Assembly: GCF_001280085.1 (NCBI RefSeq)
Contig: NZ_LGED01000270.1
Span: 1 to 64,000 of the forward strand
Source: Saccharothrix sp. NRRL B-16348
GTDB taxonomy: Bacteria; Actinomycetota; Actinomycetes; Mycobacteriales; Pseudonocardiaceae
DNA: 64,000 nt
Direction: 5' to 3'
The translations under genes and the position numbers were made by a program. Below, piece after piece: positions 55,490 to 64,000 of this stretch (positions are counted from its first letter, which is position 1; each line of letters starts with the position of its first letter). The notes under the pieces were generated by a model. It worked only from the letters and a program-made list of their open reading frames with translations. It searched no databases and was not told the origin of the DNA.

Positions 55490-56198
55490 AGAACACCCGT
55501 GTTGAACGCTCAGAACAAGATCGACTGTTCTGAGCGTTGAACTCGGGGTAGGGGAGGACGACGGAGACGATGCCGGCCAGGTGGGCCAGGCGGGCGACCT
55601 CGGCGGCGCGGAACATCGGGCCGCCAGGGCGGCCCACCAGCAGGACGCGGTCCGGCTTGCCGAGAGGGGTGGCGGCCAGTTCGGTGCCCAGTTCCTGCCA
55701 CGTCTCGGGGACCCACGAGTCCTCGCCGTCCAGGACGGTGGCACGGGCCAGCGGCAGCCACGGCGGGGTGGCCAGCTTGGTCTCGGGAGCGGCCGACGAC
55801 GAGGTCAGGCGGCGCACGGTGCTGCCGTCCCACGACACCACCACCGCCCACCCCGCACGGATGATCTTCGGCACGCCCTCGGTGAACACCGCGAGCCCGT
55901 TGCGCGGGTCCTCGGCGACCTCCTCCACCAGCTCCAGCTCACGGTGGGTGTCCAGCACGCCGGCGTACGGCCGGACCGCGTCCACCTCGACGCCTTCGAT
56001 GGACTCCGCGGCCGTGATCAGCACGTCGGGCAGCCGCCCGGAGGGCAGCTCGACCACCAGGTCGTCGATGGCCAGGCCCGCCCCGCGCTCCACCACGTCC
56101 ACGCTGAGGATGTCGGCCCCGATCGCGCCGAGCGCGGAGGCGACCGCGCCCAGGGTGCCGGGACGGTCCGGGAGCTGGACCCGGATCAGGAAGGACAC
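55488..56198 (-). CDS. ACT-domain amino-acid-binding protein
   Basis: A 236-residue protein. Residues 1-75 form an ACT domain (SFLIRVQLPDRPGTLGAVAS then LGAIGADILSVDVVERGAGL), the small ligand-binding fold that senses amino acids. Residues about 95-230 are a second domain (GVPKIIRAGWAVVVSWDGST). Actinobacteria conserve this gene beside gatCAB and ligA (Rv3013 in mycobacteria). The GTG at 56198 begins the family-like sequence; the upstream frame is not protein-like. Its last 16 codons run through a 13-bp hairpin. Confidence 0.85.
   Translation of the reverse strand: MSFLIRVQLPDRPGTLGAVASALGAIGADILSVDVVERGAGLAIDDLVVELPSGRLPDVLITAAESIEGVEVDAVRPYAGVLDTHRELELVEEVAEDPRNGLAVFTEGVPKIIRAGWAVVVSWDGSTVRRLTSSSAAPETKLATPPWLPLARATVLDGEDSWVPETWQELGTELAATPLGKPDRVLLVGRPGGPMFRAAEVARLAHLAGIVSVVLPYPEFNAQNSRSCSERSTRVF
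55505..55538. terminator. Bidirectional hairpin between lysE and ACT genes
   Basis: AACGCTCAGAACA (55505-55517) pairs perfectly with TGTTCTGAGCGTT (55526-55538) around an 8-base loop. It lies within the last codons of the ACT gene and downstream of lysE. It would terminate transcripts from both sides, although neither side has a T-run. Confidence 0.6.
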
Positions 56199-56422
56199 GG
56201 TGCACGCCTCCAAGGCTGTGGTGGAGCATCGAGGTGGAAACTCGCCGGTCGATGATTCTCGCAGACGCAGCTTCGCTTTCCGACCCACCAGGGGCGTTGC
56301 GCACGGGTAAAATCGCGCACCCCCGCGCGCGAGCGCGGGCAACCCGGTCGGAGGTCGGCCTGACCAGCCAATAGACTCGGCAGGTCCCAAATCCGAAAAA
56401 CCGACCCACGGGGGTTGACGAG

Positions 56423-56718
56423 GTGCCCAGCATCTCCCGCGACGAGGTCGCGCACCTGGCCCGCTTGGCGAGGCTCGCCGTCACCGACGACGAGCTGGAC
56501 CTGTTCGCCGGCCAGTTGGACGTGATCCTGCAGTCGGTGGCCACGGTGGGCGACATCGCCACCGCGGACATCCCGCCCACTTCGCACGCCGTTCCGCTGA
56601 CCAACGTGTTCCGCGAGGACGTGGTGCGTCCCAGCCTCGGTCAGCAGCAGGCGCTCGCGGGCGCCCCCGCCGCCGAGGACGGCCGCTTCCGCGTGCCCCG
56701 CATCCTGGGGGAGGAAGC

Positions 56719-56722
<4 letters not shown>
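56423..56722 (+). CDS. gatC: Asp/Glu-tRNA amidotransferase subunit C
   Basis: A 99-residue GatC that stabilises GatA in the GatCAB complex, which converts Glu-tRNA(Gln) and Asp-tRNA(Asn) to the amidated forms. Family text: [20 protein letters not shown] (4-23), [18 protein letters not shown], and [17 protein letters not shown]. The GTG at 56423 is the start. It overlaps gatA by four bases. Confidence 0.95.
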
Positions 56723-58229
<1,507 letters not shown>

Positions 58230-58233
<4 letters not shown>

Positions 58234-58421
58234 AGCGGGCGCGGACGGTCCTCGCGCTCGTGGGCGCCGCGGGTGCGGCCACCAGCGCGTTCTCCACGTT
58301 GAAGTCGGCTCGCGGCAAGAACGACAAGCTCGCCCTGGCCAACGCGGTGGCGAGCATCCTGGTGGCGATCACGGGCGCGGCGCTGGCCGTGCGGGGTCTG
58401 CGGAAGGACGGGAAGGCATGA
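58230..58421 (+). CDS. Small membrane protein inside the gat operon
   Basis: A 63-residue protein starting at GTG 58230 within the gatA stop, with its stop overlapping the gatB ATG. Two hydrophobic segments ([35 protein letters not shown]) are joined by a basic loop [12 protein letters not shown]. Overlaps on both sides mean that it is translated with gatA and gatB. It takes the place held by pfkA in mycobacteria. The function is unknown. Confidence 0.8.
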
Positions 58422-59920
58422 CGTCGGTGCACGAGCTGATGGACTACGCCGAGGTCATCGAGCGCTTCGACCCGGTGCTGGGGTTGGAGGTGCACGTCGA
58501 GCTGCACACCAACACGAAGATGTTCTGCGGCTGCGCGAACGTGTTCGGCGGCGAGCCGAACACGCAGGTCTGCCCGGTGTGCCTGGGCATGCCGGGCGCG
58601 CTGCCCGCGGTCAACGGCACGGCGGTGGAGTCGGCGATCCGGATCGGGTTGGCGCTCAACTGCGAGATCGCCGAGTGGTGCCGGTTCGCCCGGAAGAACT
58701 ACTTCTACCCGGACATGCCGAAGAACTTCCAGACCTCGCAGTACGACGAGCCGATCGCGTTCAACGGCTTCCTGGACGTGACGCTGGACGACGGCTCGCT
58801 GTTCCGGGTCGAGATCGAGCGCGCGCACATGGAGGAGGACACCGGCAAGTCGCTGCACGTCGGCGGCTCGGACGGCCGCATCCACGGCGCGGAGCACTCG
58901 CTGCTGGACTACAACCGCGCCGGCGTGCCGCTGATCGAGATCGTCACCAAGATGATCCCGGGCACCGGTGAGCGGGCGCCCGAGGTGGCGCGCGCGTACG
59001 TGACGGCGCTGCGGGACCTGCTCAAGGCGCTCGACGTGTCCGACGTGCGGATGGACCAGGGCTCGCTGCGCTGCGACGCGAACGTGTCGCTGTCGCCGAA
59101 GACCACGGGTGAGCTGGGCACGCGCACCGAGACGAAGAACGTGAACTCGCTGCGCAGCGTCGAGCGGGCCGTGCGGTTCGAGATGACCCGCCAGGCGGCG
59201 GTGCTCGCGAACGGCGGTTCGGTCACCCAGGAGACCCGGCACTTCGACGAGTCGACGGGGTCCACCTCGCCGGGGCGCAAGAAGGAGACCGCGGAGGACT
59301 ACCGGTACTTCCCGGAGCCGGACCTGGTGCCCATCGCGCCGTCGCGCGAGTGGGTGGAGGAGCTGCGCGGCACGCTGCCGGAGCTGCCGTGGGAGCGCCG
59401 CAAGCGGGTGCAGGAGGAGTGGTCGCTGACCGACGCCGAGCTGCGGGACCTGGTCAACGCGGGTGCGGTGGACCTGGTGGCGGCCACGGTGGAGGCGGGC
59501 GCGACGCCGGCCGAGGCCAGGTCGTGGTGGGTGGCGTACCTGACGAAGGAGGCCAACGCCCGCGGTGTGGAGCTGGCCGAGCTCGGCATCACGCCGGCGC
59601 AGATCGCGCGGGTCGTCGGGCTGGTGAACGCCGGTGAGCTGACCAACAAGCTCGCCCGCGAGGTCGTCACCGGCGTGCTGGAGGGCGAGGGCGAGCCCGA
59701 GGCGGTCATCGAGGCGCGTGGCCTGAAGGTCGTCTCGGACGACTCCGCGTTGGAGAAGGCGGTGGACGAGGCGCTGGCGGCGCAGCCGGACGTGGCGGCG
59801 AAGATCCGCGACGGCAAGGTGGCGGCGGCCGGCGCGATCGTCGGCGCGGTGATGAAGGCGACGAAGGGTCAGGCGGACGCGAAGCGCGTGCGCGAGCTGA
59901 TCATCGCCCGCTGTTCGTAG
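58418..59920 (+). CDS. gatB: Asp/Glu-tRNA amidotransferase subunit B
   Basis: A 500-residue GatB that phosphorylates the tRNA-bound Glu or Asp and accepts ammonia from GatA. The N-terminal cradle has [20 protein letters not shown] with zinc-ligand cysteines (CGC and [10 protein letters not shown]). [20 protein letters not shown] and [16 protein letters not shown] are conserved. The YqeY-like tail occupies the last 150 residues. A strong terminator follows the stop. Confidence 0.97.
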   Translation: MTSVHELMDYAEVIERFDPVLGLEVHVELHTNTKMFCGCANVFGGEPNTQVCPVCLGMPGALPAVNGTAVESAIRIGLALNCEIAEWCRFARKNYFYPDMPKNFQTSQYDEPIAFNGFLDVTLDDGSLFRVEIERAHMEEDTGKSLHVGGSDGRIHGAEHSLLDYNRAGVPLIEIVTKMIPGTGERAPEVARAYVTALRDLLKALDVSDVRMDQGSLRCDANVSLSPKTTGELGTRTETKNVNSLRSVERAVRFEMTRQAAVLANGGSVTQETRHFDESTGSTSPGRKKETAEDYRYFPEPDLVPIAPSREWVEELRGTLPELPWERRKRVQEEWSLTDAELRDLVNAGAVDLVAATVEAGATPAEARSWWVAYLTKEANARGVELAELGITPAQIARVVGLVNAGELTNKLAREVVTGVLEGEGEPEAVIEARGLKVVSDDSALEKAVDEALAAQPDVAAKIRDGKVAAAGAIVGAVMKATKGQADAKRVRELIIARCS

Positions 59921-59929
59921 GTGTCTGTT

Positions 59930-59977
59930 CGGCGGTGGGGCGGTGCCGCGGTCGCGGTGCCGCCCCACCGCCGTTTT
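59930..59977 (+). terminator. Intrinsic terminator after gatCAB
   Basis: CGGCGGTGGGGCGG (59930-59943) pairs perfectly over 14 bp with CCGCCCCACCGCCG (59960-59973), directly followed by TTTT (59974-59977). This is the clearest Rho-independent terminator in the window, placed ten bases after the gatB stop. Confidence 0.88.
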
Positions 59978-60389
59978 ATGTCCGTGAAACGGTGCGTCCA
60001 CTCGCGACCGGTCCATTCGCGATTCGTCCTACTCGGACACCGTTGGTCACCATTTCGGGACGGCCCGTGTCCGAACCGGAAATGACCGGAGTGTGATTCC
60101 ACGTGGGCCGGACCACGTGGACTCGCCTTATTGCGGGCCCTGAGTGCCTGCACTCTGTTAACACGTTCGTCCGTTCGAGTGGTAACACTTTCCGAACGGA
60201 CGCTCCCGTGCTGGTCAGCGAAGCTCAAGATCGACTTGTTGGTAGCTCTCGGTATATTTCCACCTCCCCAGGTGCGTCCATCTGTGTCAGGCTTGGGCCG
60301 TTCGGCAGGGCCGGGGGGCCACCGAAACGACCTGAATCAGCCGCCGAGGATGCCCCGATCAGGGGTTCCGTTGTAGGGGAGGCAACGCC
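59978..60389 (+). promoter_or_regulatory. Regulatory region before the GGPYKPT-CHAT locus
   Basis: This stretch holds no gene but several ordered sites. CCACGTGG occurs twice (60099-60106 and 60113-60120), 14 bases apart. CGTCCGTTCG (60168-60177) and CGAACGGACG (60193-60202) form a perfect inverted repeat. TAACAC recurs beside it (TTAACACG and GTAACACT). These are candidate operators of a regulated promoter. The ATG of the next gene at 60390 follows GGGGAGGCAACGCC. Confidence 0.55.
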
Positions 60390-60671
60390 ATGACCCGAAC
60401 TGACCGGAAGCTCGTCGCCGAGATCGACGTCATCGAGGACAAGATCGTCGACGAGGTCGCCGACACCGAGCAGACCACCACCGACCTGGTCGACGTCGGC
60501 GGGCTGGAGCCGACGGGCGGCCCGTACAAGCCGACCACCGACGACCCCGAGGTCGAGCGGATCCTGAAGCCGATGGGCGGCCCGTACAAGCCGACCGGCG
60601 ACCCGGAGACCAACGGTGGCCCGTACAAGCCCACGACCGACGAGCCGGCGGCTGTCACCCAGACGAAGTAA
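60390..60671 (+). CDS. Acidic protein with three GGPYKPT repeats
   Basis: A 93-residue protein with no known family. Residues 1-35 form an amphipathic acidic helix (LVAEIDVIEDKIVDEVADTE). The second half carries GGPYKPT three times, at residues 43-49, 63-69 and 76-82, each followed by T/G-D-D/E-P or a related acidic stretch, plus a degenerate VGGLEPT at 36-42. It has no cysteine and no signal peptide. The leader-plus-repeats form recalls a processed precursor or a protease substrate. It lies 87 bases upstream of a CHAT protease on the same strand, with two hairpins between them. It may be cleaved or bound by that protease; this is inferred. Confidence 0.8.
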   Translation: MTRTDRKLVAEIDVIEDKIVDEVADTEQTTTDLVDVGGLEPTGGPYKPTTDDPEVERILKPMGGPYKPTGDPETNGGPYKPTTDEPAAVTQTK

Positions 60672-60676
60672 TACCG

Positions 60677-60736
60677 GTCACCGACAATCACGGTGACGTC
60701 ACACTGAATGCCGTCGGCCACCGGCCGGCGGCATTC
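60677..60736 (+). terminator. Two hairpins between the repeat protein and the CHAT gene
   Basis: GTCACCG (60677-60683) pairs with CGGTGAC (60691-60697). A longer stem pairs GAATGCCG (60706-60713) with CGGCATTC (60729-60736) and continues through GGCC/GGCC, 14 bp in all with one wobble. They could terminate most transcripts so that the small protein is made in excess of the protease, or protect the end of the mRNA. Confidence 0.6.
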
Positions 60737-60757
60737 CTCTGCCGCTTGTGATCTCAT

Positions 60758-63379
60758 ATGACCGTGCCTGGCGAATCGCGTGGCCCCTCCGGACCGGATC
60801 ACGCCGTCACCCGGGCCCGGCAGTTGCACCGCAGCGCGTTGGACGCGGCCACCGCCGACCGCCACCCGTCCGCCATCCGGCAGATGCGCCGGGGCCTGGC
60901 GCTGCTGGAGACCCCCGGGATCGACCCCCAGGAACGGCTCGAAGTCCGCACGCGGCTGCGGAACACGCTCGCGTTCTGCCTCGCCGAGACGGGCAAGGTC
61001 GACGACGGCCTCACCCAGCTCGCGGGCGTCGACGCCGAGCTCGCCGGGCTGCGGGACGAGGAGCTGCGCGCGCACCTGTCCACGCTGGTCAACCTCAACC
61101 GCGCGGCCCTGCTGTGCCGGGTCGGCCGCATCGACGAGGGCATCGCCCAGCTCGACCGGGAGATCGAGCGCAGCGCGCGCCGCCTGCCCGCGCACGCCGA
61201 CCCCGAGGCCGTCGACCTGCTCGCGCTGGCCCTGTCCAACCGGGGCAACGCGCACGGCGAGGTGCACCGCTACGACAAGGCCGCGCGGGACCTCGACCGC
61301 GCGGTCGAGCTCGCCGACGCGCACGGCCTGCCGCTGCGCGCCGCGATCGCCAAGCACGCGTTGGGCAACGCGGTGCAGCGCGCGGGCGACATCCCGGCCG
61401 CCCTGCGCCACTACCACGAGGCCAACCGGGCGTTCCAGGAACTCGAGCCGGGCCTGCTGCTGCGCCTGCGGATCGACCAGGCCGAGGCGATGATCAGCGT
61501 CGGCCTGGCCGACGAGGCGGGCCGGCTGCTGGACGAGGTGCTGCCGGAGCTGCGCCGCCAGCGCATCGGGCAGGACGTCGCCGAGGCCGAGCTGTTCCGC
61601 GCGGCGGCGGCGTTGCAGGACGGTGACCTCGTGCTGGCCCGGCGGATGGCGACCTCGGCGCAGCGCAAGCTGGTGGGGCGCGGCAGCCCGGCGTGGGCGG
61701 CGGTGGCGGGGCTGATCGCGTTGCGGGTGGACGTGGTCCGCACGCTCGGCTCGCGGCGCCCGGTCGCCGGGGTGGTGCGGCGGGCGGTCGAGCTGTCCGC
61801 GGAGCTGGCCGGGCTGAAGCTGCACGACCAGGCGGCGTTCGCGCTGGTGCTGGCCGCCCGGTTGGAGATCGGCCGCGGCGACCCGGACCGGGGCGCCGAC
61901 CTGCTGCGCAGCGTGCCCAAGACGCGCCGGATCACGCCGATCGACCACCGGATGCTGCTGCGGCTGTGCCGGGCGGAGCTGGCGCTGGCCCGCGGCAACC
62001 AGCGGGTGGCGTTGGCGCAGGCCAAGGCGGGCCTGGCCGAGCTGGGCCGGATGCGGGACCGGCTCGGCGGGCTGGAACTGGTGTCCGGCACCGCCGTGCA
62101 CGGCCGTGAGCTGGGCGAACTCGCCGTGCGGCTGGTGCTGGGCGGCCGGGACTCGGCGGCCAACGCCAAGCGCCTGTTCACCTGGCTGGAGCGCACCAGG
62201 GCCCAGCTGTACCGGTACGACCCGGCCGCGTCCACTGTGGATTCCGAGCTGGGCGAGCGGATCGCCGAGGTGCGCACGCTGAGCCGGGCGCTGCTGCGGG
62301 CCCGCCTCGACGGCCTGCCGACGGCGGAGCTGGAGTCGCGGCTCAAGGCGAGCCAGCGCGCCGCCACCCGGATGGGCTGGAGCGCCAGCCCGTGGGGCAC
62401 GCCGCGCCCGGTCGTCACGCCGGACGAGGTGCTGTCCCGGCTCGGCGGGCGGGCGATGGTGAGCTTCGCGGTGTCCGGCGACGAGCTGATCGCCGTGGTG
62501 TTCGCCGGCGCACGCGTGCGCATGGTGCGCCTGGGGTCGGCCGCCGACGCCACCGAGGGCGCGCGCCGCCTGCACGCCGACCTCAACGCGCTCGCGCCCG
62601 ACCACCTGCCGTCGCCGCTGGTGGAGGTCATCTCGGCGTCCGCGCGCCGGGAGGCGGAGAAGCTGGACCGGCTGCTGCTGCGCCCGCTGGCGCCGATGAT
62701 CGGCGACCGGGCGCTCGTCGTGGTGCCGACCGGCGCGCTGTACGTGGTGCCGTGGGGTGTGCTGCCGACGTGCGCGAACCGGCCGACGACCGCGGTGCCG
62801 TCGGCCACCGCGTGGGTGTCGGCGATCCGCGAGGAACGCGCCGAGGTCGACGGGGTGCTGCTGGTGCGCGGACCGGGGTTGCAGGCCGCGCAGGGCGAGA
62901 TCGACCGGCTCGCGGGCTACCACGGCGACGCGAAGCTGCTCGGTGTCGAGGAGGCCAAGGTCGGCGCGGTGCTGGAGGCGTTGGACGGGGTCGAGCTGGC
63001 GCACATCGCCGCGCACGGCGAGCACGAGCCGGAGAACGCGCTGTTCTCCCGGCTGGAGCTGGTGGACGGCGCGATGTTCGCGCACGAGATCGGCCGGGTG
63101 CGCCGCCCGCCGCACCAGGTCGTGCTGGCCGCGTGCGAGCTGGCGCTGAACCGGGTGCGGCCGGGCGACGAGCCGCTCGGGTTCGCGGGCGCGTTGCTGG
63201 CCGGCGGCGCGCGGACGGTGATCGCCGCGTCCAGCCGGGTCGGCGACCAGCCGTCGGCGGCGGCGATGGCCGACTTCCACCGCAACCTCGCGGGCGGCGC
63301 GTCGCCCGCGGTGGCGCTCGCCGAGGCGGTCGCCGTCGACCCGCTGCGCCGCCCGTTCGTGTGCCTGGGTTCGGGCTAG
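60758..63379 (+). CDS. TPR-CHAT caspase-like protease
   Basis: An 873-residue protein. Residues about 10-470 are TPR-like helical repeats (LSTLVNLNRAALLCRVGRID, LALSNRGNAHGEVHRYDKAA, AIAKHALGNAVQRAGDIPAA). Residues about 540-870 form a CHAT domain of the caspase/separase clan. The catalytic His is in ELAHIAAHGEHEPENALFSR (about H753), and the Cys is in HQVVLAACELALNRVRPGDE (about C793), with the usual GFAGALLAGGARTVIAASSR ending. Both dyad residues are intact. TPR-CHAT enzymes are cytoplasmic effectors or processing proteases whose TPR part senses a partner. The small repeat protein encoded just upstream is the obvious candidate partner. No nuclease or CRISPR gene is nearby. Confidence 0.9.
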   Translation: MTVPGESRGPSGPDHAVTRARQLHRSALDAATADRHPSAIRQMRRGLALLETPGIDPQERLEVRTRLRNTLAFCLAETGKVDDGLTQLAGVDAELAGLRDEELRAHLSTLVNLNRAALLCRVGRIDEGIAQLDREIERSARRLPAHADPEAVDLLALALSNRGNAHGEVHRYDKAARDLDRAVELADAHGLPLRAAIAKHALGNAVQRAGDIPAALRHYHEANRAFQELEPGLLLRLRIDQAEAMISVGLADEAGRLLDEVLPELRRQRIGQDVAEAELFRAAAALQDGDLVLARRMATSAQRKLVGRGSPAWAAVAGLIALRVDVVRTLGSRRPVAGVVRRAVELSAELAGLKLHDQAAFALVLAARLEIGRGDPDRGADLLRSVPKTRRITPIDHRMLLRLCRAELALARGNQRVALAQAKAGLAELGRMRDRLGGLELVSGTAVHGRELGELAVRLVLGGRDSAANAKRLFTWLERTRAQLYRYDPAASTVDSELGERIAEVRTLSRALLRARLDGLPTAELESRLKASQRAATRMGWSASPWGTPRPVVTPDEVLSRLGGRAMVSFAVSGDELIAVVFAGARVRMVRLGSAADATEGARRLHADLNALAPDHLPSPLVEVISASARREAEKLDRLLLRPLAPMIGDRALVVVPTGALYVVPWGVLPTCANRPTTAVPSATAWVSAIREERAEVDGVLLVRGPGLQAAQGEIDRLAGYHGDAKLLGVEEAKVGAVLEALDGVELAHIAAHGEHEPENALFSRLELVDGAMFAHEIGRVRRPPHQVVLAACELALNRVRPGDEPLGFAGALLAGGARTVIAASSRVGDQPSAAAMADFHRNLAGGASPAVALAEAVAVDPLRRPFVCLGSG

Positions 63380-63474
63380 TGGAATTGACCAGCCGTTCGA
63401 CCGGTTGACCGGGATCACCCGCACCCACTAGTCAGGGTGGAGGAGTTCTTCGGCGATCACCCCAAGGGGGCCCG

Positions 63475-64000
63475 GTGCGCTGGTTGACGCTCACGGTGCT
63501 GTTGCTGGCCACGATGACCACCCCCGCGACCGCCGCGCCCGCGGTCGGCCGGGCGCACGAGCCGGGCAACGGTCCCGAGCGCAACCAGGTCGCCGCCGTC
63601 GACCCGCCGCTGCACGCCACCGCGCGCGGCGACAACTGGCCCGACGCCAACCCCGGCTACCCGCGCCGCACGCTGCTGCGCGGCTACCCGGAGGACCCGG
63701 CCGACCGGGCGATCAAGCTCGGCCTCGCGCCGTACCACGCGCTCGCGCCGCGGCTCAACGACCTGCAACGGCGCAGCGACCGGGTGTCCGTCGAGGTCGT
63801 CGGCCGGTCGACGGCGGGCCGCGACCTCTACCTGGTCACGCTCACCGCGCCGGAGAGCCCCGCGGAGACCCGCAGGCAGGACGCGTGGCGCGACAAGATC
63901 GAGAACGACCCGACCGCCGCCGCCCGCGACATCTTCCTCCGCACCGGCTACAAGGCGCCGGTGTGGATCAACGCCAACATCCACGGCGACGAGTGGGAGG
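63475..64000 (+). CDS. Secreted M14 zinc carboxypeptidase, N-terminal part
   Basis: The first 175 residues of an exported metallocarboxypeptidase cut off by the window edge. The GTG at 63475 follows AAGGGGG. The signal peptide is about residues 1-22 (WLTLTVLLLATMTTPATAAP). The M14 fold starts with VEVVGRSTAGRDLYLVTLTA, and the zinc motif begins with WINANIHGDEWE (H-x-x-E). It would trim C-terminal residues from peptides outside the cell. It lies 95 bases after the CHAT gene on the same strand. Catalytic residues downstream are not visible. Confidence 0.88.
   Translation, partial: MRWLTLTVLLLATMTTPATAAPAVGRAHEPGNGPERNQVAAVDPPLHATARGDNWPDANPGYPRRTLLRGYPEDPADRAIKLGLAPYHALAPRLNDLQRRSDRVSVEVVGRSTAGRDLYLVTLTAPESPAETRRQDAWRDKIENDPTAAARDIFLRTGYKAPVWINANIHGDEWE

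Noticed and set aside
60390..60671. GGPYKPT protein as a lanthipeptide or other classical RiPP precursor
   Set aside because: It has no Cys and no cyclase, dehydratase, radical SAM or YcaO gene nearby; the only neighbour is a protease.
60359..63424. A 1021-residue open frame on the minus strand
   Set aside because: It is the antisense shadow of the CHAT gene. It is full of Arg, Gln and His-rich low-complexity text with no domain, while the plus strand encodes clear TPR and CHAT motifs.

Overview
The window is high-GC DNA with frequent GTG starts, dense operons and ATGA/GTGA start-stop overlaps. It encodes actinobacterial families: DasR-type sites before a chitinase, a DivIVA-like coiled coil, a TraB-type FtsK translocase and a three-subunit succinate dehydrogenase. 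A mycelial actinomycete of the Pseudonocardiales type (Saccharothrix, Lentzea, Actinosynnema or Amycolatopsis-like) fits best. This is inferred from gene content and not from a database search.

Region 1 (1 to about 13.3 kb) is a mobile region resembling an actinomycete integrative and conjugative element. It starts with the end of an IS630-type transposase that has an A7 frameshift site. Next come an orphan HK97-type prohead protease, small unknown proteins, a nuclease-like gene divergent from a tyrosine integrase, an XRE regulator, a low-GC membrane coiled-coil protein, and a VapBC45-like toxin-antitoxin pair. An operon on the minus strand follows: helix-turn-helix protein, DUF2637 membrane protein, and FtsK/TraB DNA translocase. 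Repeat clusters downstream of traB and inside the DUF2637 gene are candidate transfer (clt) sites. No attachment site, tRNA or excisionase was recognised.

Region 2 (13.9 to 43.6 kb) is chromosomal core. It holds a DivIVA-like protein, DegV, etfBA, an acyltransferase pair resembling ornithine-lipid synthesis, an MFS exporter with iscS and mnmA, a PLP-dependent dehydratase, and several membrane or hypothetical proteins. It continues with a DasR-box chitinase, a MetE-like protein, LysR plus sdhCAB, a YeiH/LysR divergent pair, and ligA. The order etfBA, acyltransferases, iscS, mnmA, metE-like, ligA, ACT protein, gatCAB matches the conserved mycobacterial neighbourhood as I remember it, with local insertions.

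Region 3 (43.6 to 55.4 kb) is accessory. It starts with a C-rich gene-free stretch. A minus-strand module follows: two-component system, small secreted four-cysteine protein, MacAB-like efflux operon with lipoprotein, and MerR regulator. An NB-ARC regulator, acetyltransferase, SWIM protein, BKACE enzyme and LysE exporter complete the region.

Region 4 (55.4 to 64.0 kb) returns to the core with the ACT protein and gatC-gatA-small membrane protein-gatB, closed by a strong terminator. It then carries the most unusual locus: a 93-residue acidic protein with three GGPYKPT repeats, directly followed by a TPR-CHAT (caspase-like) protease of 873 residues with its His/Cys dyad intact. A secreted M14 carboxypeptidase runs off the right edge.
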